In this document: positions 1 through 9,276 of the stretch, piece by piece
Position numbering within the stretch: the first letter of the stretch is position 1
Layout of the letters: each line of letters opens with the position of its first letter
DNA from: an uncultured Eubacteriales bacterium
Lineage (GTDB): Bacteria > Bacillota > Clostridia > Oscillospirales > CAG-272
Direction of reading: 5' to 3'
Length of the DNA: 54,454 bases
Assembly: GCA_900549725.1 (NCBI GenBank)
Contig: URPL01000013.1
Location: 1-54,454, forward strand
Notes under the pieces: generated by a model
Told to the model about the DNA's origin: nothing
What the model saw: the letters and a program-made list of their open reading frames with translations, nothing else
The model's database searches: none
Translations under genes and position numbers: made by a program

Positions 1-268
1 TGTTCCGCGGGGAAGGTATTTTTATTAAAACACTTCCCGGGCAAAACACACGCGGCGCTTCTTTTCTTCAAAAAGATGCCGCACATTTTGAAAAGAGAGG
101 CATAAATCCGTCGGAATATCGGCAAAGGCTTTTCCTGCCGTGGAAAAGCACAAAACGCCCGCCCTTTTTCCGGCAATTTTACACGGGCTTGACGCTGCTC
201 TGCTTTTTGTTTTTACAAAGCGGGCGTATGCTGAAAGCAGAAAACAGAAAAAAGAAAGAAGGAATGCA

Positions 269-1060
269 ATGAACGAACTCAGAAACAAACGCGGCTTTAT
301 CTGTGATATGGACGGTGTGCTCTATCACGGAAACCGCCTTTTGCCCGGGGCAAAGGAATTTTTGCAGTGGCTGCATACGCACAATAAGGAATTTTTGTTT
401 TTAACAAACGCCTCGGAACGCTCCCCAAAAGAGCTGCAGCAAAAGCTTCGGCGCATGGGGCTTGCGGTGGAAGAAAAACGATTTTATACCAGCGCCCTTG
501 CAACCGCACGCTTTCTTGCAACACAGTCGCCGCAGTGCAGCGCTTATGTCGTCGGCGGAGCGGGATTGATCATGGCGCTGCATGATGAGGGCATCACAAT
601 GAATGAAATCGATCCGGATTATGTCGTTGTCGGCGAGGGCAGCAGCTATAATTATGAAAGCGTGCTGCGCGCGGTGCGCCTTGTGGAAAAAGGGGCGCGG
701 CTCATCGGCACAAACAGCGATTTGACAGGACCTGCGGAGGACGGCATCATTCCCGCCTGCCGCGCCATGATCTCCCCCATTGAAATGGCAACGGGAAAGC
801 AGGCATATTTTGTCGGCAAGCCGAATCCGCTGATGATGCGCACGGGGCTGCGTATTTTAGGAGTTCATTCCGAGGAAGCCGTGATGATCGGAGACCGCAT
901 GGATACGGACATTGTCGCCGGCATTGAAAGCGGGCTTGACACCGCACTGGTACTCAGCGGAGTAACAAAGCGCGACGATGTGAAAAAATTTGCATATCGC
1001 CCGCGCCTGATTCTAAGCGGCATCGGCGATATTGCCGCCCCTACCGCGCAAAGCACATAA
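269..1060 (+). CDS. HAD-family phosphatase, NagD/p-nitrophenylphosphatase type
   Basis: Encodes about 263 aa of a cytosolic HAD hydrolase that removes phosphate from small phosphoesters; the substrate cannot be told from sequence. Motif I is CDMDGVLYHG near the N-terminus with both catalytic Asp. The cap region follows, then KPNPLMM (motif III Lys) and MIGDRMDTDI (motif IV Asp pair), as in NagD/AraL-like class IIA enzymes. The frame is open further upstream, but the ATG at 269 is preceded by AGAAGGA and starts just before the family's usual N-terminus, so I use it. It stands alone and is followed by a terminator shared with the convergent FtsX gene. The family call is firm, the substrate unknown. 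Confidence 0.9.
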   Translation: MNELRNKRGFICDMDGVLYHGNRLLPGAKEFLQWLHTHNKEFLFLTNASERSPKELQQKLRRMGLAVEEKRFYTSALATARFLATQSPQCSAYVVGGAGLIMALHDEGITMNEIDPDYVVVGEGSSYNYESVLRAVRLVEKGARLIGTNSDLTGPAEDGIIPACRAMISPIEMATGKQAYFVGKPNPLMMRTGLRILGVHSEEAVMIGDRMDTDIVAGIESGLDTALVLSGVTKRDDVKKFAYRPRLILSGIGDIAAPTAQST

Positions 1061-1112
1061 ATATTCCCGCAAGCGGCAAGGACCAAGCCTCATCGCTGCG
1101 GGAATATTTTTT
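1060..1112. terminator. Bidirectional terminator between phosphatase and FtsX genes
   Basis: A perfect 12-bp stem (1060-1071 with 1097-1108) is followed by a T-run on the plus strand. It begins at the last base of the phosphatase stop codon and ends beside the stop of the minus-strand permease, so it can serve both. Confidence 0.8.
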
Positions 1113-3867
1113 ATTCGTTTGCCTTCATCGCCTCGACCATATCGATGCGGCGAATCTGCCGCCGCATGATCTGATCGACCAAAACCGTGAAAATCATAGT
1201 GATCAAAAAGGCGAGCACAAAGCTAAGGGGGTTGATTTTCCGCCCGAACATCACCATGTCGACCTCCACCGTGCGCACGACAAAGGCATGCAGCCAAATG
1301 CCGAGCACAAGCCCGAGCAACGCGCCGATGGCGCTGAGAATATTCGTTTCCCGGAAGATATAGCGCTCGGTTTCATATTTGTGAAATCCGAGCACACGGA
1401 GCGTGGCAAGCTCGCGGCGCCGCTCGCAAATGTTGACATTGATCAGATTATAAAGCACAACGGCGCACAAAAGCCCTGCTGCCAAAATCAACACCCAAAC
1501 AACCCCGTTGATGCTGCGAATGGAATCGGAAAAGCTTTGCCGCAGCGTCGCAACGGAATATGCATAAACAGCGGCATGGGATGCCATTACGGAAGCGGTA
1601 ACGGCGTCGGTATCTGCGCCGTCCGCAAGAAGACAATACAGTGTCTTATAATCGGGTGCCTCCCCGAAGGCGGTGCGGTATGCCTCTTCGCTCAGGTAGG
1701 CGTAGGAGCTGACATAGTTTTCCGTAATGCCGCAGACACGCACCGTGCCCCCAACGCCGTTTTCATTCTCCAGCGTCACGGTGTCGCCCACCGACACACC
1801 GAGCTGCTCACAAAGCTTTTCCGTGAGCACGGCACCCTCGCCCGCCAGCGCGATCGGCTCCTTTGTGCGGCGGTTGCGCAGAGTGATATAGCTTGCAAAG
1901 CTTTCCCCGTCGCGCGGCACACAGAGGCTTACATCTTCTTTTTCCGCTTTTCCGCTGTGCTCCGAAAACACAGCATAGCTGCGCACCAGGGCGCCGTCGT
2001 CCAAAACCCGGCGCAGGGCTCCGTCCTGCAATGCCGCATCGGCATCTTCCCCCAGCGTGATGCGCAGATCATACAGGTCAATTTCCCCATATTGTTTCTC
2101 CACAATATCGCTGACGCTGTCGCGCACGCCGAATCCCGTCAAAAGCAAAGCGCTGCAGCCGGCAACGCCGATGATCGTCATAACAAACCGCTTTCGATAG
2201 CGAAACAGGTTGCGGCAGGTTACCTTTTGCGTAAACCCGAGCCGTTTCCAAAGCGGGGTGATATGCTCAAGAAAAATCCGTTTTCCTGCCGCTGGCGCCT
2301 TCGGCTGCATCAGCCTTGCGGGGCAGGCGCGGTATTCCGCGTAACATGCAAAGAGCGTTGCCAGCAAAATGCTGCACACCGTGACAGGCGCGACCCACAG
2401 CGCAATTTCGAGCCGAAACGGCGTTTTCACGGCAGGCATGACAAACATCATGCTGTATGCGCTGCCAATCGCGCGCGGAAAAAGCCGAAAGCCCACACAA
2501 AATCCGAGCGCGCAGCCGAGCACCAAAGACAGCAGGGCATATAAAATATATTCCGATAAAATTTGATTGCTTGAAAAGCCGAGTGCCTTCAGCGTTCCCA
2601 TTTCCGTGCGCCGCTCTTCCACAAGGCGCGTCATCGTCGTCAGCGCAACCAGGAGCGCAACCGCAAAGAAGAACACGGGGAAAATTTTGGAGAGCGCCGC
2701 TACCTTGCCCACATTGGTTTTCACACTGTCAAATGCCGCGGCATCGCTGCGCCTGCGATAGATCCAGCTTGCGCTCTGCAAAGAGTCCACCGATTCCTGC
2801 GCGGATTTGATCTGCGCATCCATTGTTTGCAGCACCGCCTCCTGTTCGCCCGCATCCGCATTTTGCAGCCCCTGCCCGATGCAATCCAAAGCCTGCGTGA
2901 GGGTCTTGGCAAGCGTGGGATTTACCGCGGCAAGCGCCGCGCTTTGCCCTGTGGCGGCAAAAAGCTGCTGCGCCGTCTTTGAAAGCTGCTGCTCCCTCAC
3001 GCCCGCTGCTCTTTCAAACAGTGCTTTTGCACTTTGCAGCGCCTGCAAGGATGCTTTCGCTTTCTCGCGCACCGCCGCGGTGCGCTTTTCTTCGCGCCGC
3101 GGTGCGATGGCTTTGATTGCCGCCTCCCCGTCGGTACACAGCGCTTCATATTCGTCCGAAAAGCTGTCCAAAGCCTTTGCGCCGCGCAGCATCACAAACA
3201 GATCCGTCGCCGTATCGGTTTTGAAATAATTTGCCCCGGTATAAACATCCAGCGAGATCTTACCGGAGCCAACCGTAGATGGCTCCGAAATGATGCTGAC
3301 AGCAATCGGGCTTTGCACAAAGCCGACAATGCGCAGCGTCGTTGCATACACGCTGTCCTTCCACTGCATGGTGTCCGCATTGTCCTGGGAGAATGTCAGC
3401 GTATCGCCGAGCGCCAGCCCTTCTCCCTCCAGGTATTTGCCCGAGGCATGCTGCACAACGCACTCGTCCGCACTTTGCGGCAGCCGCCCCTGTGTCAGCA
3501 CAAAACGGTTGAGCAGCGTTTCTCCGTTTTCATCCAGCATCCCGTATACACGGCTGACATAGCTTTTTTCGTCCTTTGTATCCAAAACAAGATCGGCGAC
3601 CACAGCGCTTTGCACCGCCTCCGCCTCGCGCAGAGCAACGACCGCCTCGGCATCCTCCGAGGAAAAGCCGAGCGTTGACTTTATAACAAGATCATACATG
3701 GCACAGTCGTCAAAATAAGCATCCGCCGTTTCATAAAGGTCCGGCGATGTCGCCGCAAGCCCCGCCATAAACCCGCTGCCCAGCGCCACGATAAACAAAA
3801 TCGATAAAAATCGATTCAGGCTTCCGCGAATGCCGCGCAGAATATTTTTCCATCGCGTCTTCTTCAT
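1111..3867 (-). CDS. FtsX-like ABC transporter permease with large extracellular coiled-coil
   Basis: A 918-aa membrane protein, twice the size of single-unit FtsX permeases. It has an N-terminal transmembrane segment (about residues 18-38), a long extracytoplasmic region, three membrane segments around residues 395-515, a second long extracytoplasmic domain from about 575 to 775, and a terminal three-helix FtsX unit. Residues about 260-375 are rich in Ala/Gln/Glu/Lys and look coiled-coil. The C-terminal FtsX block contains RRRELATLRVLG, typical of the family. Its ATPase lies 3 nt upstream and a lipase-like lipoprotein gene before that, suggesting one operon. Such permeases are MacB/LolCE-type mechanotransmitters rather than classic importers. 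The cargo is unknown. Confidence 0.88.
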   Translation of the reverse strand: MKKTRWKNILRGIRGSLNRFLSILFIVALGSGFMAGLAATSPDLYETADAYFDDCAMYDLVIKSTLGFSSEDAEAVVALREAEAVQSAVVADLVLDTKDEKSYVSRVYGMLDENGETLLNRFVLTQGRLPQSADECVVQHASGKYLEGEGLALGDTLTFSQDNADTMQWKDSVYATTLRIVGFVQSPIAVSIISEPSTVGSGKISLDVYTGANYFKTDTATDLFVMLRGAKALDSFSDEYEALCTDGEAAIKAIAPRREEKRTAAVREKAKASLQALQSAKALFERAAGVREQQLSKTAQQLFAATGQSAALAAVNPTLAKTLTQALDCIGQGLQNADAGEQEAVLQTMDAQIKSAQESVDSLQSASWIYRRRSDAAAFDSVKTNVGKVAALSKIFPVFFFAVALLVALTTMTRLVEERRTEMGTLKALGFSSNQILSEYILYALLSLVLGCALGFCVGFRLFPRAIGSAYSMMFVMPAVKTPFRLEIALWVAPVTVCSILLATLFACYAEYRACPARLMQPKAPAAGKRIFLEHITPLWKRLGFTQKVTCRNLFRYRKRFVMTIIGVAGCSALLLTGFGVRDSVSDIVEKQYGEIDLYDLRITLGEDADAALQDGALRRVLDDGALVRSYAVFSEHSGKAEKEDVSLCVPRDGESFASYITLRNRRTKEPIALAGEGAVLTEKLCEQLGVSVGDTVTLENENGVGGTVRVCGITENYVSSYAYLSEEAYRTAFGEAPDYKTLYCLLADGADTDAVTASVMASHAAVYAYSVATLRQSFSDSIRSINGVVWVLILAAGLLCAVVLYNLINVNICERRRELATLRVLGFHKYETERYIFRETNILSAIGALLGLVLGIWLHAFVVRTVEVDMVMFGRKINPLSFVLAFLITMIFTVLVDQIMRRQIRRIDMVEAMKANE

Positions 3868-3870
3868 GCC

Positions 3871-4572
3871 TTACCACTCGATCCTTTCCACATCCATCGG
3901 GGCGGCATTTTCCTGCACACGGATCGCCTTGCCGTTTTTCACATGAATCACACGGTCCGCAATTTGCGTCAGAGCGCTGTTGTGCGTGATGATGATCACC
4001 GTTTTTCCGGTGCTGCGGCAGGTGTCCTGCAAAAGCTTCAATACCGATTTGCCGGTATGATAATCGAGCGCACCGGTTGGCTCATCGCAAAGGATCATTT
4101 TGGGGTTCTTTGCAAGCGCCCGGGCGATGGAAACACGCTGCTGCTCCCCTCCGGAAAGCTGCGCGGGAAAATTCTCCATGCGCTCCCCGAGCCCCACATC
4201 GCACAGCACTTTCTTTGCATCCAGGCTTTCCGGGCAAATCTCAGCCGCCAGCTCCACATTCTCAAGCGCCGTTAAATTCTGCACAAGATTGTAAAACTGA
4301 AACACAAACCCGACCTCGGTACGCCTGAAATTTGTCAGTTCCCTTTCGCTCATGCGGTCGATGCAAAGATCCCCCAGGCGCACGCTTCCGCTGCTGACAC
4401 TGTCCATGCCGCCGAGAATGTTGAGCAGCGTGGTTTTTCCTGCCCCGCTCGGACCGACAATTACGCAAAGCTCCCCCTTTTCCACAGTGAAGCTCATGCC
4501 GTCCAGTGCGCGCACCTCCTGCTCTCCGCTTCGATAAACCTTTGTTACGTTTTCAAATGTGATATAAGCCAT
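3871..4572 (-). CDS. ABC transporter ATP-binding protein (MacB/LolD type)
   Basis: A 233-aa nucleotide-binding subunit for the FtsX-like permease encoded next. It carries Walker A GPSGAGKTT, Q-loop region FVFQFYNLV, signature LSGGEQQR, Walker B MILCDEPTGALD with catalytic Glu, and the switch His in IIITHN. The EPTGALD and FQFYNL forms are typical of the LolD/MacB/FtsE subfamily that works with FtsX-fold permeases. It ends 3 nt before the permease start, consistent with coupled translation, and lies 18 nt after the lipase-like lipoprotein gene. Confidence 0.92.
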   Translation of the reverse strand: MAYITFENVTKVYRSGEQEVRALDGMSFTVEKGELCVIVGPSGAGKTTLLNILGGMDSVSSGSVRLGDLCIDRMSERELTNFRRTEVGFVFQFYNLVQNLTALENVELAAEICPESLDAKKVLCDVGLGERMENFPAQLSGGEQQRVSIARALAKNPKMILCDEPTGALDYHTGKSVLKLLQDTCRSTGKTVIIITHNSALTQIADRVIHVKNGKAIRVQENAAPMDVERIEW

Positions 4573-4590
4573 CGTTTTTCCCTCGCTTGC

Positions 4591-5802
4591 TCAGTTTTGC
4601 AGATCGATCAGTGCATCGTAGCTTGCAGGCATATGCTGCTTTGCAAGCTCTGAAAGCCCGGCGCCGCCCTGCGCCGTCAGTTCCTCAAAAAGGTTGATGA
4701 GCGGTGCAAAATCGCTTGTTTGTGAAATCAGGGAGGTGTCAAATCCAACCGTGTTTTGCGCATCGCTTTGCAAAAGCCTTGCGCAAAGCGCCGCATATAA
4801 AAGCGAGAAGGTCGTCACCCCGTCCTCCGCTTCTCCGCTGCCGCTGAGAGAATGACGCACGGTATAATAAGATGCGAGGGTCGGCGCAAGGCGTTCAAAA
4901 ATTGCAACGCGTTCCTTGGTCGCCACTGTCAGCGCCGCATCTGCCTGCAATATCACATCCGTGCCGATGCGGCGATAGCCCCATGCCCCAAGCGGCACAT
5001 AGGGCACAAGATCGGCTGTGCTGATGCAGTTGAAAATATTTTCCGCTGCAAATTCTCCCTGCGCGCCGCGCACGGTCATAGGGGCGGCAAAGGTATATCC
5101 GTAAACGCGCTCCGCCCCGATTGCTTCGCTGAAAAAATATGCCAAAAGATCGGCGCATGCTCCGCCGCGGCTGTGCCCGCACACAAGCACGGGGCAATCC
5201 TGCGTGCGCACAAGCTCCAGCGTCGCGGCAAAGATCTGCTGCGCCGCCAAAAAGAAGTTTTCCGCAAACTTTGTCTCTTCGTTTTGCGACGGGGCAACAT
5301 CAATATTGGAAAACCATTCGCCGCCGTTTGTCCCGCGCACACTGAGCACAAGCAGCCTGCTTTCCCGCCCGCCGACCGATGCGGTGCCTTTGGCAAGCGT
5401 ATAGGCGCTTGTATGGCTTGCATCGGTGCTTTCCTTGTCATAATTTTCCTGTTTTAAAACCGTAAAGCCAAGCGCCTCAAAAAGCTGCGCCTGCTGCGCC
5501 GCGGTATAGCCCGCGCAAAAAGAAAGAGCCTGCTTTGCAAGCGCTTTGTCATACTGTGTGCTGCTTTGCGGCAAAGCGGTCACGGCAGCAGGGCTCGGCA
5601 TTTTACTCGTTTCCAAAAAGCGCCGCATTTCCTCATCCGAAAAACCGGAGAAAGGTGTCTTTGCCTCCGTAGTTTCCGTTTCGGGCAGCACTCTGAGCTG
5701 TTTTTCCGTCTCTTCTTCGCCGCCGCGATCCCGCCGGACCGCACAACCGCCCAGCAGCAGCGGCAAAGCCATGCAAAGCGCAAAAATGCGTTGTTTGTTC
5801 AT
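4591..5802 (-). CDS. Lipoprotein with class-3 lipase-like alpha/beta-hydrolase domain
   Basis: About 403 aa. The N-terminus is a lipoprotein signal with lipobox LLGGC (Cys at about residue 20), so the mature protein should be membrane-anchored outside the cell. An alpha/beta-hydrolase fold follows: VRGTNG matches the oxyanion strand of class-3 lipases, CGHSRGGA holds the nucleophile Ser (about residue 211), and STADLVPYVP supplies a plausible catalytic Asp. The His may be in TVRHSLSG. I choose the internal Met (MNKQRIF) because it begins the signal peptide directly. It is first in an operon with the ABC ATPase and FtsX permease. The substrate is unknown; a lipid or other ester at the cell surface is an inference. 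Confidence 0.8.
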   Translation of the reverse strand: MNKQRIFALCMALPLLLGGCAVRRDRGGEEETEKQLRVLPETETTEAKTPFSGFSDEEMRRFLETSKMPSPAAVTALPQSSTQYDKALAKQALSFCAGYTAAQQAQLFEALGFTVLKQENYDKESTDASHTSAYTLAKGTASVGGRESRLLVLSVRGTNGGEWFSNIDVAPSQNEETKFAENFFLAAQQIFAATLELVRTQDCPVLVCGHSRGGACADLLAYFFSEAIGAERVYGYTFAAPMTVRGAQGEFAAENIFNCISTADLVPYVPLGAWGYRRIGTDVILQADAALTVATKERVAIFERLAPTLASYYTVRHSLSGSGEAEDGVTTFSLLYAALCARLLQSDAQNTVGFDTSLISQTSDFAPLINLFEELTAQGGAGLSELAKQHMPASYDALIDLQN

Positions 5803-5851
5803 ATCATATTTCTCCGAAAACAAAATATCAATGCGTGTTGTATCTATGTGT

Positions 5852-5880
5852 ATAGTAGCAGTATTTTATGAAAAAATCAA
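5852..5880 (-). promoter_or_regulatory. Promoter for lipase-ABC-FtsX operon
   Basis: On the minus strand TTGATT (5875-5880) and TACTAT (5852-5857) are separated by 17 bp, about 50 nt upstream of the lipoprotein start. It is back-to-back with the plus-strand promoter at 5918. Confidence 0.6.
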
Positions 5881-5917
5881 CACTCTGTCCGTAATTTTTT
5901 CCCCGTCCCGCCGTTTC

Positions 5918-5946
5918 TTGACACTGCTCCCCGATTGTGCTACAAT
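5918..5946 (+). promoter_or_regulatory. Promoter for DUF3006-aldolase operon
   Basis: TTGACA (5918-5923), 17 bp, then TACAAT (5941-5946) with an extended TGc just before it. It lies 34 nt upstream of the small DUF3006 gene. Confidence 0.75.
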
Positions 5947-5979
5947 ACTTGAAAAAGAACTCCGAAAAGAGGAGAAACC

Positions 5980-6219
5980 ATGGAATACACGGCATGTGTG
6001 GATCGGCTGGAGGAAGGCGTTTTGGTCTTTGTATGCGATGGGGGCGAAGTTTTCACTGCGCCGCATTCGCTTTTCCCAAATTTAAAGGAGGGGCAGCGCT
6101 GCGTGCTCACGGTCAAAGCGGAGCAGGTCACGGCGGCAAAGGCGTCCGCCTGCGATACAAGAGCCAAGCCAGAGCAGGTCAAAAACAAGCTGCGCAGCCT
6201 CTTCAAAAACTCACGCTGA
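5980..6219 (+). CDS. DUF3006-like small protein
   Basis: A 79-aa protein: a compact beta-rich half (VDRLEEGVLVFVCDGGEVFTAP, here split: VDRLEEG at the start, then FTAPHSLFP) and a basic tail. The opening VDR-E--- followed by hydrophobic strands and a LKEGQRC turn resembles DUF3006 proteins of Firmicutes, whose function is unknown. GAGGAG-like bases sit at the right distance before the ATG. It is first gene after a strong promoter, 19 nt before the aldolase/SDR gene, so it is probably co-transcribed with it. The family call is by eye. Confidence 0.6.
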   Translation: MEYTACVDRLEEGVLVFVCDGGEVFTAPHSLFPNLKEGQRCVLTVKAEQVTAAKASACDTRAKPEQVKNKLRSLFKNSR

Positions 6220-6238
6220 TGCGGCGAAAGGAACGAAA

Positions 6239-8008
6239 ATGGGACTTGACACATTACTGAATATTTCACATAAATACGGAAGCGACCCGAATTTTGTCCT
6301 GGCGGGCGGCGGAAACACTTCTTATAAAGAAGGCGATACGCTGTATATCAAGGGCTCCGGCACGGCGCTTGCCACCATTACAAAGGACCAGTTTGTCAAA
6401 ATGAGCCGCTCGGCGCTGACAAAAATGTGGACCCGAAAATACCCCGAAAACGAGGCTTTGCGCGAAGCACAGGTCCTGCGCGACATGCTGGATGCGCGGC
6501 TGCCCGGAGAAGAGCAAAAACGCCCGAGTGTGGAAACACTGCTGCATCATCTTTTCATGCAGCCTTATGTGCTGCATGTGCATCCGGCAATGGTAAACGG
6601 CCTTTGCTGCGGGCAGGACGGGGAAAAAATCATGCAGCTTTTGTTCCACGAGGCGGTATTTGTTCCCTCCACGCGCCCCGGCTATACGCTTGCGCTGCAC
6701 TGCCGCAAGCTGATGGATCGCTATATTAACCGATATGCGCGCTATCCGCGCCTTTTGTTTTTGGAAAACCACGGCATTTTCTTCGCGGCAAACTCCGAGG
6801 AAGAGCTGGATGCGCTGGTGCGCAATGTTTTTCTGCGGCTGCGCGGGCTCATCAAGCAAACGCCCGATTTTTCCCCGGTGCAAAGCGATGCCGCGCATAC
6901 GACCCTGATCGCTCCTGCGCTGCGTATGCTCTTCGGCGGACAGAGCGCAAAGGTCTGCTTCACCGCAAACAAAGAGCTGCTTGCCTTTGCACAAAGCGAG
7001 AAAACCTTTGCCCCGCTTTCTTTTCCGTTCACGCCGGATCAGATCGTCTATTGCAAAGCTGCCCCTCTCTATGTCCCCTATCGCGCGCAGGAAAAAGAAC
7101 AGCTTGCGCTGCTGCGGGAGCGCTTTACCGCCTTTGTCAGGAAAAACGGATATGCCCCTGTCACAGTGTTTGTGCAGAATGTTGGCATGTTTACCTGCGG
7201 CCAAACGCAAAAACAGGCGCAGATTGCAGCCGCGGTGGAAACGGATGCGGCAGCCGTTGCGGTTTATGCAAAGGCTTTCGGCGGGCCGAAGCATATGGAC
7301 GAAGACCTCATTTGCTTTATCTCCCATTGGGAGGCGGAAAGCTATCGTGCCGGGCTCAATGCAGAAATCGCGCAAAAATCCGAAATCAGCGGAAAAATTG
7401 CTCTGATAGCAGAGGCCTGCGCCCCCTTCGGCAGGGCCGCTGCAGCTGCACTTGTGCGCGGCGGTGCCACGCTGACCCTTGCCGATCCCGATCAAAAAAA
7501 GGGAGAACGCCTTTTGGCACACCTGAAAAAAATCCGTCCGGAGGCACAAATTACATTTGTCTGCGTGAACTGTACCGGGGAGGAAAAGCTCAAAGAGCTG
7601 ATCGACGATATTGTTTTACAGCACGGCGGGCTGGATCTTGTCATCGCGCTGTGCAGCGGCAATGCGGAGGAACATGCCACACAGCATGAAAATGCCATAT
7701 TTCACGCACTTTGCAAAATTGCCTCCCGCCCGATGCAGGTACAGCATGCCATTGCGCCGCAGCAGCTGTTTGATATCATTGCCGTCGGTGCCCGCGTGGA
7801 CGGGATGGCGCAGGCAGCGCGGGAGCATCTTGACCACGGCATCAAAATCAATGCCCTGCGCCCAAGCCGCGATGAGATTACCCCGATGGGGCGCGCCATT
7901 CGCGATGAAGATCTGACAAGAGCGTTGCTCTATCTCATCGAGCAGCAATTTGAAACGGCAATGGTTCTGCCCGTTGCTGGCGGCTACCGTCTCAGACAAC
8001 AAAATTGA
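6239..8008 (+). CDS. Class II aldolase / degenerate short-chain dehydrogenase fusion
   Basis: 589 aa. The N-terminal half is a class II aldolase/adducin domain: LAGGGNTSYK near residue 22, PSVETLLH, the metal-binding HVH pair (His113 and His115) and ENHGIFF. The C-terminal part (from about residue 380) is an SDR-like Rossmann domain, the order seen in rhamnulose-1-phosphate aldolase/lactaldehyde dehydrogenase (YuxG-like) fusions. The SDR half looks degenerate: the glycine motif reads EACAPFGRA rather than TGxxxGIG, and I see no YxxxK, although the family-like KINALRPS remains. A sugar-phosphate aldolase is likely, but dehydrogenase activity is doubtful. The last nine codons recur, nearly intact, 2.6 kb downstream (see the repeat features). 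Confidence 0.8.
   Translation: MGLDTLLNISHKYGSDPNFVLAGGGNTSYKEGDTLYIKGSGTALATITKDQFVKMSRSALTKMWTRKYPENEALREAQVLRDMLDARLPGEEQKRPSVETLLHHLFMQPYVLHVHPAMVNGLCCGQDGEKIMQLLFHEAVFVPSTRPGYTLALHCRKLMDRYINRYARYPRLLFLENHGIFFAANSEEELDALVRNVFLRLRGLIKQTPDFSPVQSDAAHTTLIAPALRMLFGGQSAKVCFTANKELLAFAQSEKTFAPLSFPFTPDQIVYCKAAPLYVPYRAQEKEQLALLRERFTAFVRKNGYAPVTVFVQNVGMFTCGQTQKQAQIAAAVETDAAAVAVYAKAFGGPKHMDEDLICFISHWEAESYRAGLNAEIAQKSEISGKIALIAEACAPFGRAAAAALVRGGATLTLADPDQKKGERLLAHLKKIRPEAQITFVCVNCTGEEKLKELIDDIVLQHGGLDLVIALCSGNAEEHATQHENAIFHALCKIASRPMQVQHAIAPQQLFDIIAVGARVDGMAQAAREHLDHGIKINALRPSRDEITPMGRAIRDEDLTRALLYLIEQQFETAMVLPVAGGYRLRQQN
7973..8004 (+). repeat. Left direct repeat: 3' end of aldolase gene
   Basis: A 32-bp segment that codes for the end of the aldolase/SDR protein (VAGGYRLRQQ). 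It matches 10560-10591 at 28 of 32 positions. Similarity stops abruptly upstream of 7973. It marks the left edge of the regulator-MFS module. Confidence 0.8.
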
Positions 8009-8088
8009 TACAGAAGCCTTTCAAAAAGAAGGGCGCCCGCGCTTGTTTTGAAAACTTGACAACTGTTGAAATCGAGGCATCGAAAGAA

Positions 8089-9207
8089 ATGAATTATCAG
8101 GGATTGATCATTTACCGCGCCAGAATACAGAAAAATTGGAGTCAAGCCGGATTGTGCAAAGGAATTTGCACAGTATCTTATTTATCTAAAATCGAAACGG
8201 GAAAAGCAGAACCGTCGGATGAGATTTTACGGCAGCTTTTGAATCGTTTGGGGTTGAAAACAGACGGCAACGCCGAGCGCGAAGCTGCCAAGCTTGCAGA
8301 GCAATGCTGGGAGCTTTTATTTGCCGGTCGATACGAAAAACTGACCGAGCTTTTGCAAAGTATCGACATTGACCGATACCGTGCTACTCCCGCATGGCTG
8401 GATTTGGCATTGCTGTCTTTCAAAATGCCTCTGGACGCTGCACTGGAACCCTGTATGAACACGCGGCAGTTGGCACTGCAACGGATTCTGCAGAAAAGGG
8501 CGGCAGAGGCAGTATATCTTATGCCGAATGCATTTACTTTTTTATCGCTCGGGATCGCCGACTATACCGCGGGAAGCTATTCTTCAGCCGTGGATCATTT
8601 ACAGACCGCCTATGAGCTGGCATGCAGAGATGGCGCCGCGCAAATCATGCTGAAGGCAAAGCTCTTTCTTGGCAATACCTACTGCAATCGTCAGGATTTA
8701 CCCAACATGGAACGCCATTATCGAATCGGAAAACGGCTGGCAGAGGATTTGCAGGATCGGAAGGCCCTGCAAACAATGGAATACAACACCGCCTCGGCAT
8801 GGATAGAGGTTGGGCGCTATGAGGACGCATACGGATGGTTTTCTGCGCAAACGCCGAAAACATTTATGTCACTGCACAAATTAGCAATCTGCTGCGAAAA
8901 AACCGGTCGACGGGAAGAAGCCCTTCGCGCTTTAACGCAAGCGGAAGGAATGGATACCGACGAAGCGGAACACGACCTTGCGCTACAGCTTCTTGGGGTG
9001 GTTCGGTATCGGCTCGAGCACCCTGATTATCTTTCCCGTGAAGAATACGGCGCAATGCTCGCAACTTGCTTTGATCGCCTCCAAAGCGAGTTGCCTGTCG
9101 GCTATGCAATCTTTCACCTGCCCTGGATGCTGGAATGGTATAAAGCGACAAGGCAATACAAAAAAGCCTGCGATCTTCTCGAAATGTTTCCTGATAAATC
9201 ACTTTGA
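8089..9207 (+). CDS. Rgg/PlcR-like transcriptional regulator (XRE HTH + TPR-like)
   Basis: About 372 aa. The N-terminal 65 residues form an XRE helix-turn-helix: LIIYRARIQKNWSQAGLC, then SYLSKIETGKAEPS and ILRQLLNRLG, the pattern of RRNPP-type regulators. The rest is helical, with repeat-like segments (for example AAEAVYL, YSSAVDHLQTAYELA, GRREEALRALTQAE) consistent with TPRs that bind a small peptide or ligand. The frame opens upstream at a TTG overlapping the aldolase stop, but the ATG at 8089 fits the family N-terminus, with GAGG about 11 nt before it. It precedes the MFS gene and probably controls it. AT-rich relative to the neighbours. Confidence 0.8.
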   Translation: MNYQGLIIYRARIQKNWSQAGLCKGICTVSYLSKIETGKAEPSDEILRQLLNRLGLKTDGNAEREAAKLAEQCWELLFAGRYEKLTELLQSIDIDRYRATPAWLDLALLSFKMPLDAALEPCMNTRQLALQRILQKRAAEAVYLMPNAFTFLSLGIADYTAGSYSSAVDHLQTAYELACRDGAAQIMLKAKLFLGNTYCNRQDLPNMERHYRIGKRLAEDLQDRKALQTMEYNTASAWIEVGRYEDAYGWFSAQTPKTFMSLHKLAICCEKTGRREEALRALTQAEGMDTDEAEHDLALQLLGVVRYRLEHPDYLSREEYGAMLATCFDRLQSELPVGYAIFHLPWMLEWYKATRQYKKACDLLEMFPDKSL

Positions 9208-9276
9208 GCTGTGTTTTAAATCTGTTTTTATAAGAAAATTTCCCAAATATACCGTCTTTCATTTGTTTTACCAATG

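Noticed and set aside
25..288. 87-codon minus-strand frame with a hydrophobic start near the left edge
   Set aside because: No ribosome site, and it overlaps the phosphatase start. I see no supported gene in 1-268; only the upstream region of the phosphatase.
8056..8084. Promoter TTGACA at 8056 for the Rgg-like regulator
   Set aside because: The -35 is perfect but no -10-like sequence is found 16-18 bp downstream, so I do not list it as a promoter.
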